This document shows, piece by piece, positions 62,001 through 64,000 of a DNA stretch of 64,000 nt. How positions within the stretch are numbered: the first letter of the stretch is position 1; every line of letters starts with the position of its first letter. This DNA comes from Scylla paramamosain (taxonomy: Eukaryota > Arthropoda > Malacostraca > Decapoda > Portunidae). The stretch covers positions 62,001 through 126,000 of the forward strand of contig NW_026973729.1 in NCBI RefSeq assembly GCF_035594125.1, read 5' to 3'. A program made the position numbers and the translations under genes. The notes below the pieces were generated by a model that was not told the DNA's origin, made no database searches, and saw only the letters and a list, made by a program, of their open reading frames with translations.

Positions 62001-64000
62001 AAAAACCGGAAATTAACTTTTTTGATAATACTCTTTTATCATATGATTACCCTGAATTTTCCCAGAATTTTGGCATCTCGGTACCTATGAATATGAATAA
62101 CAAAAAAAAAATCCTATCTTTTTTTATAGTTTTATTTTTTTATTTTCTAAATAAAGACTGTTATTGGTGGGTTTTAGCTTTTTGGTACTTAAGGAACTTA
62201 AAAAACACTCATAATACACGTTTCTCGTAATATCCTTTTGTTTCCCAAACATAATGTTCTTTGCATGTAATTAAGCGTTTTTATAGATAACAATATCAAA
62301 AACACTCAAAATACATGTTTTTGGTAATGTTGTTCTGTTTCTCCATAAAGTTTGTTTTTGTATGGGTTTTAGCGGTTTGGTATATAAGGACATCAAAAAC
62401 ACTTAAAGGCAAGTTTTTGGTATAAATTGGTGTTATTCCAATGTAATTTGATTGCCCTGCTTTTTAGTGCTTTATTGCCTATCACGCTCAAAAACACTTA
62501 AAAGACACTTTTCTGGTAATGTCATTTTTTTTTCTCACATAAAGGTGGTTTTGCATGCAATTTGGGGTTTTGGTAACTAAGAATGTGAAAAGCACTCAAA
62601 ATACACGCATTTAGTAAGGTTGTTCTGTTTCTCAATTAAGAGTGTTATTCATGAGTTTCAGCATTTTGGTATCTAGAAACCTTCTCCATATAAACGAGTT
62701 TTGTGTTTTTAGCCTTTTGGTTCTTTTGAACTATAAAAAAAAACTCATTATACAATTTTCTTGCAAAGTCCTTTTGTTTTTTAATATAGAGTGCTTTGCA
62801 TCAATTTTCGCGTTTTTTGTTGGTAACAAGCTCAAAAACAATCAAAATATACCTTTTTGGTAATGTTTTTTTATTTCTTGATATTGGTAGGTTTGCATCC
62901 GTTTTAGCATTTTTCTACGTAAAAGAAAGATAAAACACTTTTTCAGTATTTTTGTTTTGGATTCTTATATAGAGTGAGTTCCTTATTATTTATCGTTTTG
63001 GTGCCTAACATGCTGAAAAACACTCAAAAAAGAGATTTCTGGTAAGCTCGTTTAATTTCCTCATATAGGAGTCTTTGGATGCACTTTAGGGTTTGGTACA
63101 TAATAGTCCGAAAAAAAAGCTAAAATTTACTTTTTTGATAATTTTTGTTTTAACATATGATAGTCCTGAATTTTCCCAGAATTTTGGCATCTCGGTACCT
63201 ATGAAGATGAATAACAAAAAAAAAAATCCTATTTTTTTTTATTTTATTACTTTTTTTTCTAAATAAAGAGTGTTATTTGTTGGTTTTAGCTTTTTGGTAC
63301 TTAAGGAACTTAAAAACACTTATAATACACATTTCTCGTAATGTCCTTTCGTTTCTTAAACATAAGGTTTTTTGCATGTATTTAACCGTTTTTATAGATA
63401 ACATGATAAAAAACACTCAAAATATATGTTTTTGGTAATTCTATTCTCTTTCTCCATAAAAGGTGTTTTGCATGCGTTTTAGCGTTTTCGTATGTAATTA
63501 GCTCAAAAACACTTAAAGGCAAGTTCTTGGTAAAATTTGTTATTATTCCCATGTAATTATTCCCATGTAATGTATTATTCACCTGCTTTTTAGTGCTTTA
63601 TTGCCTAACACGCTCAAAAACACTCAAAAAACACTTTTCTGGTAATATCTTTTTTTTTCCCACATAAAGCTAGTTTTGCATGGAATTTGGGGTTTTGGTA
63701 ACTAAGAATGTGAAAAAAAAACTCAAAACACAGGGTTTAGTAAGGTTGTTCTATTTCCTAATTAAAAGTGTTATTCATGAGTTTCAGCATTTTGGTATGT
63801 AAGAAACTTTTCTAATACACACATTTGGTAAGGTATTTCTGTTTCAAAATTAAAAGTGTTATTGATGAGTTTCAGCTTTTTGGTATGTAAGAAACTTCTT
63901 TATGTTCACGAGTTTTTGAGTATTTTACCTTGTGGTTCTTGTCAAACTATAAAACACTCATACACGTTTCTCGTAATGTCCTCTTCTTTGCCAATATAAA
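59020..64000 (+). repeat. Satellite HOR array, plus orientation, to window end
   Basis: Super-repeat markers continue in order: the GCTTTTTGATGCC junction (59630), the CTTGGGTTTTTATC variant (59850, here joined to later G by deletion), the CATTTTTGTATCTAGG variant (61548) and the C/D duplication (about 63805-63890). F joins H near 60855. A 14-bp duplication of TTATTCCCATGTAA lies near 63543-63570. The array runs off the window in D. Confidence 0.91.

Larger units (their letters stand above)
55243..64000 (+). repeat. Right copy of a long direct duplication
   Basis: It is the counterpart of 1795-7110. It is longer and retains the segment 59.76-61.64 kb missing from the left copy. The window ends before the copy does. 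Confidence 0.78.

Noticed and set aside
1..64000. CENP-B box-like sites (TTCG with CGGG) in the monomers.
   Set aside because: I see TTTCG and CTTCGG scraps, but no recurring match to the full box in any monomer type.

Overview
The window is almost entirely AT-rich satellite DNA (about 70% A+T by eye) with no intact gene. The repeat scale, the absence of bacterial gene structure, and a decayed CR1/L2/jockey-like LINE point to a nuclear genome, most likely of an animal. I cannot name the species. None of the short open frames looks like a real gene. They recur because the same repeat is read in the same frame in copy after copy. The one exception is part of a LINE pseudogene near 12.5-12.7 kb.

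The array is nested on several scales. The basic monomer is about 96 bp (start near GCATGCGTTTTAGCG, then TTTTGGTAC-TAA, a CTCAAAAACACTCAAAA box, TGGTAATGT, and an end like CATATAGGGTG). Ten monomers (called A to J here) form a higher-order repeat (HOR) of about 1.11 kb. I laid one copy out monomer by monomer at 7700-8810. Monomers D (148 bp) and H (202 bp) are enlarged. At 13071-15394, next to the LINE fragment, an older and more diverged stretch is organised as five-monomer units of about 465-505 bp (P1 to P5). The decamer reads as two such pentamers: A and F resemble P1, B and G resemble P2, C and H resemble P3, D and I resemble P4, E and J resemble P5.

Above the decamer, variant decamers follow one another in a fixed order and make a super-repeat of about 7.4 kb, most complete at 37321-44747. 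Each super-repeat contains a small inverted segment with the same breakpoints. I found seven copies of it.

Orientation layout (+ is the strand on which monomers read A to J): 1-4790 +; 4790-5098 -; 5099-12288 +; 12289-13050 LINE remnant, -; 13051-15394 old pentameric satellite, +; 15395-25200 +; 25201-25721 -; 25722-26200 +; 26201-29941 -; 29942-31650 +; 31651-32114 -; 32115-37320 +; 37321-37776 -; 37777-44747 +; 44748-45220 -; 45221-45747 +; 45748-52773 -; 52774-53082 +; 53083-55070 -; 55071-55100 GGTAT microsatellite; 55101-58773 +; 58774-59019 -; 59020-64000 +. Segments at about 20.0-29.94 kb and 41.02-51.8 kb are reverse complements of one another, a large inverted repeat with an 11 kb spacer. 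About 1.8-7.1 kb and 55.24-64.0 kb are direct copies, and so are about 6.4-10.4 kb and 21.2-25.2 kb. Boundaries were placed by eye and are good to roughly 10 bp. The window could be centromeric, pericentromeric or other heterochromatin; the sequence alone does not decide.
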